A stretch of DNA of 21,939 nucleotides from Acanthamoeba sp. SK_2022b (Eukaryota; Discosea; Longamoebia; Acanthamoebidae), in NCBI GenBank assembly GCA_027943245.1, contig JANDJZ010000985.1, positions 1-21,939 on the forward strand. The letters run 5' to 3'. The position numbers were made by a program, and so were the translations under genes. Below the pieces are notes generated by a model. The model made no database searches. It was not told where the DNA came from and saw only the letters and a list, made by a program, of their open reading frames with translations. Positions within the stretch are counted from its first letter, which is position 1. Every line of letters starts with the position of its first letter. Below are positions 1-10,053 of the stretch, piece after piece.

Positions 1-397
1 GGAGAATGACAACCAGTGCTAAAAGACTGGGAGAAGTTGGGTTCAATCAGATCATAGGCCAGAAGCTCCATAAGTTGGTATGAGATAGAATGAAGTGCTA
101 GTTTATAAGGCAGTGCCTAGCATTAGAAGAAGACTGTTGATGAATGTTGAGCAACAGTCAGGGAGTAAATGCCATTGGGTGGAATAGAGTTTGTTAAACA
201 CAGGTTAGCCCAATTAAGATAACTGTTTTGTCATGACCTTCTTCGCCCAGACCACCACCTCATCATCGACGACTTTTGTGGCCTCCCTGGTCTGTAGACA
301 AAGTTTGCCTCCGCTATGAAAGTTCCCCCTTATCAATCTTGTACAAGATTGTGTACAGACTCTTTCCTGTGGTTTTCATTTGTACCCACTGTCCAAG
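1..397. other. 3' flank of the receptor gene, no gene recognised
   Basis: The first 260 bases are clearly richer in A and T than the coding DNA that follows. I see no long conserved reading frame, tRNA shape or repeat there. The part next to 398 should contain the 3' untranslated region of the receptor transcript, which reads leftward. It holds a perfect 18-bp palindrome at 334-351. No standard AATAAA signal was found on the transcript strand close to the stop codon. Confidence 0.5.
334..351. repeat. 18-bp perfect palindrome downstream of the receptor stop codon
   Basis: CAATCTTGTACAAGATTG reads the same on both strands. It lies 47-64 nt downstream of the receptor stop codon. It has no loop, so it would be a poor hairpin terminator. 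It could be a dimeric protein-binding site, an RNA processing element or chance. Confidence 0.6.
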
Positions 398-1487
398 TTA
401 CACAGCCCCATCACGGTCATCCACGCTGAGCATCGCGTCAAGCCGACCCACGATGTCTTCCATGGCTGGCCGTTTCTGGGCGTTCGCGTGCCAGCACTTC
501 TTCATCAGCCTCCTGAACGGCGCCGCGCAGTCGCTCGGCACTGCTGGTCGACGACCCTCGAGCACGTCCAGCGACACGCCCATGAAGTTGCGTCCGGCAA
601 AGGGCTGCTTGCGCGTGAGCACCTCCCACATGATGATGCCGAACGAGAACACGTCGGCCTTCTCCGAGTACCTCTCGCCCCTGATCACCTCCGGCGCCGT
701 CCAGCAGGGCGTGCCGCATCGGGTCATCGTGGCGTTCTCCTCCTTGATGCGCGCCAACCCAAAGTCGGCCACTTTCACGTTCATGTTCTCGTCGACGAGC
801 AGGTTCGACGGCTTGAGGTCTCGATGCACGATGACCGGGTGGAGCGAGTGGAGGTAGGTGATGCCCAGCGCGGCCGACCGCAGGAGCTTGACGCGCTGGC
901 GCCACGAGAGCTTGACGCCCTGCGTGTCGGCCAGCATGTCACGCAGGCTGCCCTGCTTGACGAACTCAGTCACGATGCACAGGTTGGGTCGCTTGATGCA
1001 CGCCCCGATGAAGAGCACGATGTTGGGGTGGTGGAGCTCCGCCAGGAAGGCCATCTCGGCGCGGAAGTCGAGCATGCACCGCTCGTCGAGCTTCTGCTTG
1101 ATGAAGCGCTTCACCGCCACCTCGACGCCCTTCCACTTGCCGCGGTAGACCGCGCCGTAGGAGCCCAGGCCCACCTGGTTGGCGAGAGCGATCTCGTTGA
1201 AGTCGAGGATCCACCGGCACAGGTTCGCCGACGTGAGGAAGTTGTCCTCCTGGAACATAATGCCCTCGCCCACCACCGCCTGCAGCTCGCCCTCGCTGCT
1301 GGCCGAACCGCCGCTCGCCTCCTTCGTGCTGCGCGAGGAGGCTTTCTCATCGGCGGTGCCCATGCTGTGGCTCCCCGACGACGACGACGACGGACTCTGG
1401 TCTGAGCCTTTGCCTCCAGCATGCGTGACGCCTCCAAAGAAGCGGCCCTCGAGCCCTCGCGGCTTCAGTTCGTACAACTTCGCTCCT

Positions 1488-1548
<61 letters not shown>

Positions 1549-3231
1549 GATGTGTGCTGGTGGGCCAACAAAAGGAGTGCGTAAGAGTCGAGGGACAGAG
1601 CGCGGTAGTACCGCGTGGGGCATCGGGCATCTCGAACATGCCCAGACACGTGATGCGCTTGGCCTCTCTGGCCACCTCGCTCTCCCTTATCTCCCCAAAT
1701 GCCGCCGCGGAGAGCAGAATCTGACCACCGTGGGCCATGGTAGTGATGTGTGCCGCCGCGTTCACCACGGACCCAATGTACTCCACCCGACGCGTCATCG
1801 GATCGCGCACCATGCATGGCTGGCCCGCGTGCACGCCCATGCGCACCCGCAGCCCCTTGAACACCATGCGCTCGTCGCTGTCGCCCCACTCCTCAGCTGC
1901 GCCAGGATGGTCGAGCAGCGCCTCGGGCCACTCGACCTGGTTGGCAAGTGCGTGCTGGGCCTCCATGCACCACTCCACGGCGTCGGTCACGTGCTGGAAC
2001 GCCAGGCAGAATGAGCCCTCGCCGCTGTTGCGGTCGCGCAGGAACACGGCCTCGTAGCCGCGGTGCTTGCGGAGGAGCGAGCGGAGGAGATGGTTGTGGA
2101 GGAGCGTGGCGTCGCGCATGGCCTCGGGGTTGAACTCCCAGAGCGAGGCGGCGCGCGCGATGTCAGAGAACACGATAGCCATCTCACCCTCCGGAGCTCG
2201 CAAGCCTCCTGCGGCTACCGCTAACGCGGCAGACCCGTTTCCTGGAGCGCGGAGAGACGAAAAACGAGCGGTTGAGCGGCCAAAAAACCCGCAAGAGGTG
2301 GGGGAAAGAGAGGTGTACCGCCAGAGCTGGACGAGCCTGCGCTGGAGAAGCTCGCTGAGCCGGTCCCCGAGGGCAGGGTCCACGAGGAGGACCGATCGAC
2401 ACCTCCTACGCCGGACGACGACGACGACGTAGACGTCTTGGTGAGGGACGACGCGCTCTCTCCGCCGAGCGCGCTCAGCCGCGTCATCACCTCCTGCAAA
2501 GACCGTGACCTCCGCTTGTCAGCCTTTCCCTCGTCTTTCAAGAGACCTCGATGGTAGGTTTGGGAGACACGCACGAGGAAAGATGGACGGATGGTCGGAT
2601 CCTGGTGCCAGCACGCGCTCATGAGCGCCACGATCTCGGGTGGGCTGGCGTCGCCCTCGGGCAGGGCCGGGCGCGCGTTGTCCCTGATCACCGTCACGGC
2701 CACCGCTGCCACACTGGCTCCACCCACCACAACAGTCAAGCGTGTGCGGTGAGCCCGACTGGCAGCATATCTCTGATTCGGCCAGTGTGTATGTGGGGGG
2801 GGGGTGGCGTACCTGAGGCCGAGGTAGGGCTGCTGGCGCGTGATGAGCTCCCACAGGATGATGCCGAACGAATACACGTCTGTCAACATGTAGTCCACGT
2901 CGACCTCTTCGTTCAGTATCTCGGGCGCCGTCCAGTGCACGCTGCCCTGCAACTGCCGCTTGTTGTTGTTGTTGTTGGCGCCCTCGCGCTTCATCTCCTC
3001 CTTGAACTTGGTGAGGCCGAAGTCGCTCACCTTGACGTTCCACTTGGAGTCGAGGAGGAGGTTGAGCGACTTGAGGTCTCTGTGCACGATGCCCGACGAG
3101 TGGAGGAAGTGCATGCCCTTGGCCGCCTGGTAGGCCATCTTGTTTCGCAACGCGAACGGGATGTCCGGAATGAGCTCGTTATGCAGCAACTGTCCTCATA
3201 CACCCCAAACAACAACAACAACAATAGCAAT

Positions 3232-3301
<70 letters not shown>

Positions 3302-6300
3302 GCCCAGACATTTTCAGTCAGTGATGATAAGTCGGGGGGGGGGGAGTGTAAGGCAAGTTGTACGTCATAGAGGGAGCCGAGGGCCATGTATTCCATGACG
3401 ATGCACATCTTGGGCGGCTTGGTGCACGCTGCCATGAAGAGCACCACGTTGGGGTGCCGCAATGCCGTCATCACTCGCACCTGCGCATCTATCCGTCAGC
3501 ATGGTGGTAGTGTGGTGGTGGTGGGGATAGTTGTGGTGATGGTGGTGGTGGAGGTGAGGTGGTGTGGTCGTAGCAGAGGGTAGCACCTCCTCCTTGAAGT
3601 TGCGCTCGAGATCTCTCGACCCGCTCTCCGAGAGCATCATCTTCACCGCCACCTCGGTGCCCTTCCACACGGCCTTGTGCACCTCTCCGTAGCCTCCCGC
3701 GCCCAGCTGCTCGCCCATCTCCAGCTCTCTCACGTCCACCTCCCAATTGTCCTCCTTGCTTCGGCGCAGACCCGAGTAGATCACCAGCGCAACGATCACG
3801 CATGCCGTTCCCAAGAGGCACACCACCACCACGGGGATGCTCACCCCGAGGATGACGCTCAGTGGCACGTCCCCGCTTGACGCCGCGGCAGTTTCGCAGT
3901 GGTTGCCCTTGAAGCCGCTCTCGCAGATGCACGCACCACCATTGCAGGTCCCGTGATCGGAACACACTTTGCTGTCTGCAATGCACCCGTAGATCGAGCT
4001 AGCGGGCACACCGCCGCACGTCATGCCCTGCACGAAGTCGAGCATCCGACTGCGAACAGACTTGGACTGCCCGGCGATGGCCACGAAGTTCCTGTCGAGC
4101 ACAATGATCAGCCTCAAGAAGTCTCGCGTAATGGGCTCTCTCACGTACTTTTTGGCCAGGTCGATGGCGTCGGGGCTGGTCTGGCTCCAGTAGATCCAGT
4201 CCACCAGGCCATTGGCCTTGACGCAGTCGGCCATCGTCGACTGATGCACGATGAACTGGTGGTAAGTCGCCAGCGGCCAGCTCTCTCCACCGGGTCCCAG
4301 CACCAAGTTGGTGATGTTGGCGCTGGCGCTGAAGTCGTCGACGGCCGACAGAAGCGACTCGTAAGAAGGCGACACTCGATTGCCGGCCGGGTTGATGAGG
4401 TCGGCCATGGCCAGCTTGCGCAGCTGGCGGATCTCCTCGTTGAGCCACACGCCGAGCGAGTAGGTGTTGGTCTGGATGGCGGTGGCAGGATCAGAAGCGT
4501 TGATGTTGCGGCCCATTTGGTCGACAGGCATGCGCAGGTCGGTGCCGACTCCCACCTGCCCATCGGCATATGCTCACATGTGAGTCCCTCCTCCATTGGC
4601 CGAGTTGCCCGCGGGAGAGAGAAAAAGGGTTGGAGGGATACCGCAGCGCGGAAGGTGGGACTGGCAAGGCTCAGCGCCTCCGTGAAGAGCTCCATCACTG
4701 CAGGCGAGCCAAGCGGGGTCACGACGGTGATGGAGGCGTTTGGGAGAAGACCAGCTAGTGAGGGGTTGAGCTCGCGAATGGCCGAGTGGTTCCAGTTGTC
4801 GACAACGCCGAGCATGATGTCGGCGAGAGTGGTGAGGGTGAGCACCAGTCGGCCCTTGTCCACCAGCTCCGGCACCTGCCCTCATGCCGTCCGACCCCCA
4901 CACACCGCACGAGCCCCGATAGAAGTGAGACACAAGCGTTGAGCTTTGACACTGGCGGAGCTCAGTACGTTGTAGGCGGGTCCAACAGCGTAAGCGATGA
5001 CGGGCAACTGGACGACGTCAGGCATGGCCTCTTTCTGGGCGCTGGTGAGAGGTGAGTCGATGGCACCAAAGTCGACGTTGTCTGGCCAGCACCAAGTGCG
5101 CACATGGCGTGTTAGCCATCGGGGGCTTGCCACTTCAACAGCGATGCCCATAGGTGGGAGGCGTGCGTACAGGCGGCCAAGTCGGTTATGGCAACCGATG
5201 TGGGGTTATCATAGTAACCCAGCACGATGTTGGCGGATCGGTAGTCGTCCATCCAGGCGTTGTAGAGGTTGAAGTAAAGGCCTTCGCCAACCAGCCAGGT
5301 CAAGGCAAAGGCACGTTCGCCGTTGCACATGATAGTCCCCAGCTCGTCTATCATCTTGCTGCGTAGTCGCCGTGTGAGAAAGGGCTATTCGGAGAGTACA
5401 GCGCACGTACGTTTTGTATCCGAAGGGCAGCGGCGTGTATCCCAGCTCTTGCACCTTGGTGAAGGTGTGCCTGTTGGTCTGTGCCCACACGAAGAAGGCC
5501 AGCAAGCCCTGCATGTAACTGCAGTCCGAGGAGTTGGTGATAGAGTTATATACTAGGATGTCGTTGTTAAGGCACATGGGCCATGATGTTGTCAGATTGC
5601 CGTTGAGAGCGTTGGTCGCAAGACTGTCTGGCGTAAGCTTGAGCGCAACCTCATTTAAGGCGGACTGCACGGCCTCCATCGTCGGATCGACCACCGCTCC
5701 TGTTGTGTTATGGTGTTAGCAAATCTGAACCGATACACACTCACAACACTGTAGTCGCACCGGCGTTGTTCTTCATGCGCGCATACTGAGCTCCATTGGC
5801 GGCCGCTATCATCTTGGTCGAATAGCTCAAACTATACGGCGTGCTCTTCACTGCCAGTGGCTGCGCCGCACCAGCTAGGCCCGAATTGGTGGTGTGGTCG
5901 GCGATGCCCGGCACTCTGCTCACAAACGGGACGGTGAACGAGCCATTCACTGCCCACTGGTCGGCAAAGTCTGAGTTCCAGAGTGACAGAGCTGTGGCGA
6001 AGAGTTCCGTGATGCTGCCGTGCGTGTCGTTGCCAATAACGAGCTGGATTCGGGACTGGGGCAGGGTGACATTGGGGTTGAGGCTCTGGATGGCGGTGTC
6101 GTTCCACCACACGATGGTGCCCACCCAAATGGCACCCAATGTTGGTCCGTCCAGCACCTGTTGCACGGCGTGCAGCACAGAAGGCACAGGTTTGGTTGAG
6201 TTAAGGGGTGAGTACGCGGTGGAATGGGAGGGAGGGTGTACGAGGAGATGGTTCGCCGCGTCTAGCTCGGGCAGGTTATAGATGGGCACCAGCGGTTGGG

Positions 6301-6796
6301 ACATGAATGGCAGTATAGAGAGCCCAACCGCGGCCGCCGCTGCCTTGGACATGCCCGTGGCTGAGGCCACAAAGTCCTGTGCCCCGTTCGCAACCAGGGT
6401 GAGTAACAACTACAAGAAAGAGGATTCAGTGCAGGCTTACGTAGAGGTTGGTTGTGGCGAACTCGCGAAGGGCTTCTGGAGTGCCAATGTTGACGTATGA
6501 GACTGTAACACCGTCACTCACGTACTGGAAAGGGGTCACGTCATTTTTGTGTCCTCCACGCACACAAAGCAGCAAAGAAAAAGAAAAAATGGTGAAATAA
6601 CCTGATAGGCGTCGGTGAGAAGGGACATAAGGGGCGCGATGAAGGGACCGCCAGCTCCGGGCACAGTTATCGCGGCTGCACACCACGTCTATGCAGTGAG
6701 CCAAAGATACTTGGCTTATGGCTTGGAGGTACCTTGTGTGCTCGTGTTTAAGCACACAAAGAGGAGTAGTGTGGCGAACGCTAGCGTTTGACGCAT
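398..6796 (-). CDS. Receptor with two PstS-like domains, EGF module, TM helix, two TKL kinases and a cyclase-like domain
   Basis: Sixteen exons: 6796-6733, 6675-6602, 6524-6441, 6409-6242, 6157-5761, 5699-5411, 5358-5171, 5081-4969, 4875-4642, 4555-3587, 3480-3364, 3189-2813, 2713-2575, 2493-2319, 2208-1612, 1485-398. All phases close, giving 1,690 residues. Order: signal peptide (1-21); two PstS-like domains (about 22-370 and 385-710); Cys-rich EGF-like module (about 726-758); one transmembrane helix (about 768-798); TKL kinase 1 (Gly loop 822-827, Lys842, HRDLKSLN from 935, DFG from 955); Ser-rich linker; class III cyclase-like domain (about 1136-1340); TKL kinase 2 (GLGSYG 1434-1439, Lys1454, HRDLKPSN from 1549, DFG from 1569). 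Both kinases keep the residues needed for activity. The cyclase-like domain has lost several. It is inferred to be a plasma-membrane sensor with an outside binding region and an inside kinase-cyclase-kinase region. The ligand is unknown, and the PstS arginine that binds phosphate is not evident. The first Met was chosen because it opens a good signal peptide that is also conserved in the pseudogene at 7378. Confidence 0.92.
1489..1546. repeat. (GT)29 microsatellite in the last receptor intron
   Basis: A pure GT dinucleotide tract lies inside the intron 1611-1486 and reads as CA in the transcript. It runs to within three bases of the 3' splice site, so the repeat takes the place of a pyrimidine tract. 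The intron is 126 nt long, a multiple of three, with no in-frame stop. Confidence 0.95.
3208..3301. repeat. (AAC)n microsatellite in a kinase 1 intron
   Basis: The AAC tract has a short interruption near 3223-3231 and is pure from about 3232. It lies in the intron 3363-3190, between the exons carrying the hinge and the HRD motif of kinase 1. It reads as GTT in the receptor transcript, the complement of the AAC tract in the TOR transcript from 14044-14113. Confidence 0.95.
4672..5081 (-). repeat. Inverted-repeat arm A, within PstS-like domain 2 of the receptor
   Basis: This 410-bp stretch covers receptor exon 8, the intron 4968-4876 and most of exon 9. On the minus strand it matches 7947-8356 of the plus strand with no gaps and only four mismatches counted by eye. 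Three mismatches sit in or next to the intron start and exon 8, one in exon 9. Similarity drops sharply on both sides. Confidence 0.92.
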
Positions 6797-7377
6797 CTTC
6801 GTTGTGCAAGCGATGATGGGCAAGTGTGCTTGTGACAACCACGAGGGCGCACCTTGGTGATGTCCAACATGACGACCGGAGTTGCGCTGGATACCCAGAG
6901 AACATACTACCTAGGTATTTCCTGCGCGTACCAGGTGGCTACACAAGGTGCGCAACAGATCATCTCTTTTTGTTTCTCTAAGAAACAGGTTTCTTCGGAA
7001 CGTTCTTATCCTTATTTAGCACTTGAAGTGGTGGGACATAGAGCCTTTTTTGAGCAATGTATTCTTTGCATCATGTACATTGTACTCATTGTCCACAATC
7101 CAGCCGGAAAACCGATAACCGGTTTAACTGACCGGCACCCTCGAAAACGGCGTCCAGAAATAACCAGCCCGGGATGCGCGCTGACATCTGGTGATCACCA
7201 CCACCAGGGAAACGAGAGAGCACCCAAGTTTGCCTAAGTTGGGCGCAAGGCCTCCTGTCTGTACCGACAGGCGGCACCTTTGGATGTATTCACACGTCAG
7301 GTCATCGCCAACAACCTGCGCCAAAGGCTCTTTATGCACTGGCATCTCACCGCACGTTGCGGTCAACCCACATACAG
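6797..7377. promoter_or_regulatory. Intergenic region between the divergent receptor and its pseudogene
   Basis: This stretch separates the receptor start (6796, minus) from the start of the broken copy (7378, plus), so it should hold the receptor promoter. No coding region with family similarity is seen. It contains short potential stem-loops, for example AAACCG/CGGTTT around 7108-7126 and GTTTCT/AGAAAC around 6972-6987, of unknown meaning. The sequences just upstream of the two start codons do not look alike, so the 5' homology seems to begin at or near the ATG. Confidence 0.4.
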
Positions 7378-8356
7378 ATGCAGCGAAAGGCGATTGCTTT
7401 CTTGCAGCTCCTCTTTCTGTGTCTAACCAGGAGCACACAAGGTGCCTACTGTTTACAAGTGGTTGGCGCTTAGTGCCTTTGGCTCACAGCTAGACCTGGT
7501 GTGCAGCCGCGATATCTGTGACCGGCGCAGGAGGAGCGCCCCTCATGTCCTTCCTTGCCGACGCCTATCAAATTCTGTCCCTTTCCTTTTGCTTAAAGCT
7601 CACAAGAAAGAGAGTTGCTAGGTCGGTGGCCGAGGTGCTGCTGACCACCTTTCCAGTACGTGAGTGACGAGGTGGCGGTCTCCTACGACGACATTGGCGC
7701 TGTAGAAGCCCGTAACCAGTTCCTCACAACCTGATTTGCAGCTCATAGTTTTCTTTCTGGTCGTCGTACTTCCGAGCATGCCCCAACCGCTGGTGCCCAT
7801 CTATAACCTGCCCGAGCTAGACGGGGCGAACCATACCTCCACGTCGGTTGCCATCGCAGACTTGGCCGCCTGTACTGCCTCTTGTGGGGGGTCGCTGTCT
7901 CGGTTTCAAGCCCCCGATGGCTAACACACCTTGCGCGCCTGTCCAGACAACGTCGACTTTGGTGCCATCGACTCACCTCTCACCAGCGCCCAGAAAGAGG
8001 TCATGCCTGACGTCGTCCAGTTGCCCGTCATCGCTTACGCTGTTGGACCCGCCTACAACGTACTGAACTCCGCCAATGTCAAAGCTCAACGCTTGTGTCT
8101 CACTTCTATCGGGGCTCGTGCGGTGTGTGGGGGTCGGACGGCATGAGGGCAGGTGCCGGAGCTGGTGGACAAGGGCCGACTGGTGCTCACCCTCACCACT
8201 CTCGCCGACATCATGCTCGGCGTTGTCGACAACTGGAACCACTCGGCCATTCGCGAGCTCAACCCCTCACTAGCTGGTCGTCTCCCAAACGCCTCCATCA
8301 CCGTCGTGACCCCGCTTGGCTCGCCTGCAGTGATGGAGCTCTTCACGGAGGCGCTG
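7378..8356 (+). pseudogene. Decayed, truncated paralogue of the PstS-like receptor ectodomain
   Basis: This is an inverted partial copy of the receptor's 5' end. Exon 1 (7378-7441) has the same 64-nt length as receptor exon 1 and encodes a similar signal peptide beginning MQRKAIAF, followed by a GT donor. The exon 2 equivalent starts at 7507 after a GTGCAG acceptor and lacks three codons; its 5' splice site is gone (CAAATT instead of CAGGTT). The exon 3 equivalent starts at 7657 and ends early in TGA at 7732-7734. A junction near 7837 joins the end of exon 4 directly to the middle of exon 7, deleting most of the first binding domain. From 7947 the copy is almost identical to the live gene and stops abruptly inside exon 9 at 8356. 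No EGF, membrane or kinase part follows. A stable protein is not expected, but transcription is possible because the promoter-proximal exon is intact. Confidence 0.87.
7947..8356 (+). repeat. Inverted-repeat arm B, in the pseudogene
   Basis: This is the partner of the minus-strand block 4672-5081: 410 bp, gap-free, about 99% identical by eye, with the intron as conserved as the exons. Sequence before 7947 is homologous but clearly diverged, and after 8356 the similarity ends. The arms are separated by 2,865 bp. Confidence 0.92.
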
Positions 8357-8556
8357 TCGACTGGCTCGTTTCGACGCGGTCGATTGTTTGCTCCAACACA
8401 CTGTTCGTTGGAGATAAGGGTGACTGGTCGCATTGGCGTGCGTGAGAACAAGGAGGCGCCATCCCTGCTCTCGTGAAAAGCCAAGGGAGAAGGCAAGGCC
8501 TTGTATTAACAAAATAAGAGGGGTGGTGGCGTTACACAGGTCTGGCCGGCCCGCCT
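8357..8556. other. Spacer between pseudogene end and TOR stop codon
   Basis: These 200 bases should contain the TOR 3' untranslated region on the minus strand. The receptor-like similarity ends at 8356 and no other gene is seen. Confidence 0.5.
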
Positions 8557-9043
8557 TTACCAGAAGGGGCACCAGCCGGTCCAGCACTGGCAGAGATTCT
8601 CGTGGGAGGTGGCCTGGTCGATCAGACGCTGCACCTGTTGGGGCACGTCCAGGCTCTGCTCCTTGCTAAAGTCCTTACCCCTCAGCTTGGCCGACACCCG
8701 ATCAATCACCTTGAGCGCTCTGTGGCGTGCGCGCAGTTTGCGTGAGTCCACCACCATCACAAGGCCACTCCGTGTGCGTTGTGTGTGTTGTGTGTGCGTG
8801 TGTGTGTGTGTAGGGTGGGTGGGGGGTTACCTCTCGTTCAGGCCGTTCTCGGTGCCCGACGCAAGCTCGGCGTTGGCCACGGCGCGCGACAGAACGCTCT
8901 TGGAGCGGTAGGTGCCCGTGTGGGGCGACCCGCCCGAGGGCGGGGAGAAGATCTCAGGTGTCGCCCCACGCGTCGGCGACTCCAACAAATCACCATCTGC
9001 CCCCCCCCCAACGATCACCAACCAACCAATCAACTGTCAGCCG

Positions 9044-9101
<58 letters not shown>

Positions 9102-10022
9102 TTGTCTCTCGCACCGTCTTGCTCGCTGGAGCTCCTCTCGCGCATCTGGGTGGCGGGGGTGTCGGTGGGGTTGGAGGGGGACTTGGGCTGGAGGAGGCGC
9201 CAGTTGATGAGCGGGTCGTAGACAAAGGCCTCGAGCACGGCCATCAACGACTCGCGGTTGTCCCGCAGCACGCGCATGACGCTCTCGCAGGTGAAGCGGA
9301 AGTTGCCCTCGATCCCGCTCACCTCCATCGCGTTGATGAGCATGCGCGTGAGGCGGAACGGGATCTTCTCGGGATACTTCTCCCGGTGCATCGCCACCTC
9401 GAAGCAGTCGCCAAAGTCGATGTGGGTGATCTTGCCCGTGTGCCGGTCGAGCATGAGGTTGGACGGGTGCCGGTCGCCCAGGCCCAGGATGTAGCCCACC
9501 ATCGACATCACCGCCAGCGAGCGCGTGTAGTTGGTGCGCCGGTCCAGCCACACCTCCGAGTTGGGGCTCTTCAGCCACAGCACCTTGTCCAGGTCCGACC
9601 CCTGCGTGTTCTCCAGCGCGTGCTCAAACACCTCCACCTTAAATATATCATACATAAATAAAATGGACATGGTTAAGGTGGCGGTACACGCAATGTCGAC
9701 AAATAATCACAACAGTGGGATTGGGCCACCTTTTGGATGAGGGAGAGCTCGTCGTAGTTGGAGGCCATCTGGACCATGAGCTTGTACTCGAGGTTGATGA
9801 GGATCTTGCGGGCCTCGCGGTAGTCCTTGATGAGGGCGTGGAGGGTGTCGTGGTTGGGCACCCAGCCGATGAGGCCGCTGTTGGGCGAGAGCGGGATGAT
9901 GGCGTAGCGCTGGATGCTCAGGTGCCGGTTGGCCGTCTCGCGGTCGTTGGCCAGCAGCGTGTTGATGAGCCCGAACAGCTGCATCACGCGCTCGTCCTGC
10001 CGCAGGTCCTCGTGTCCTGCGT

Positions 10023-10053
<31 letters not shown>

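Noticed and set aside
1..260. Possible tRNA or small RNA in the AT-richer left flank
   Set aside because: No cloverleaf arms or conserved T-loop motif could be found.
380..1405. A 341-codon plus-strand open frame rich in His, Arg and Leu
   Set aside because: It is antisense to the receptor's second kinase domain, whose motifs are unmistakable on the minus strand.
6854..7237. A 127-codon plus-strand open frame in the receptor upstream region
   Set aside because: Its composition is not like a gene, it matches no domain I recognise and it lies in the likely promoter region.
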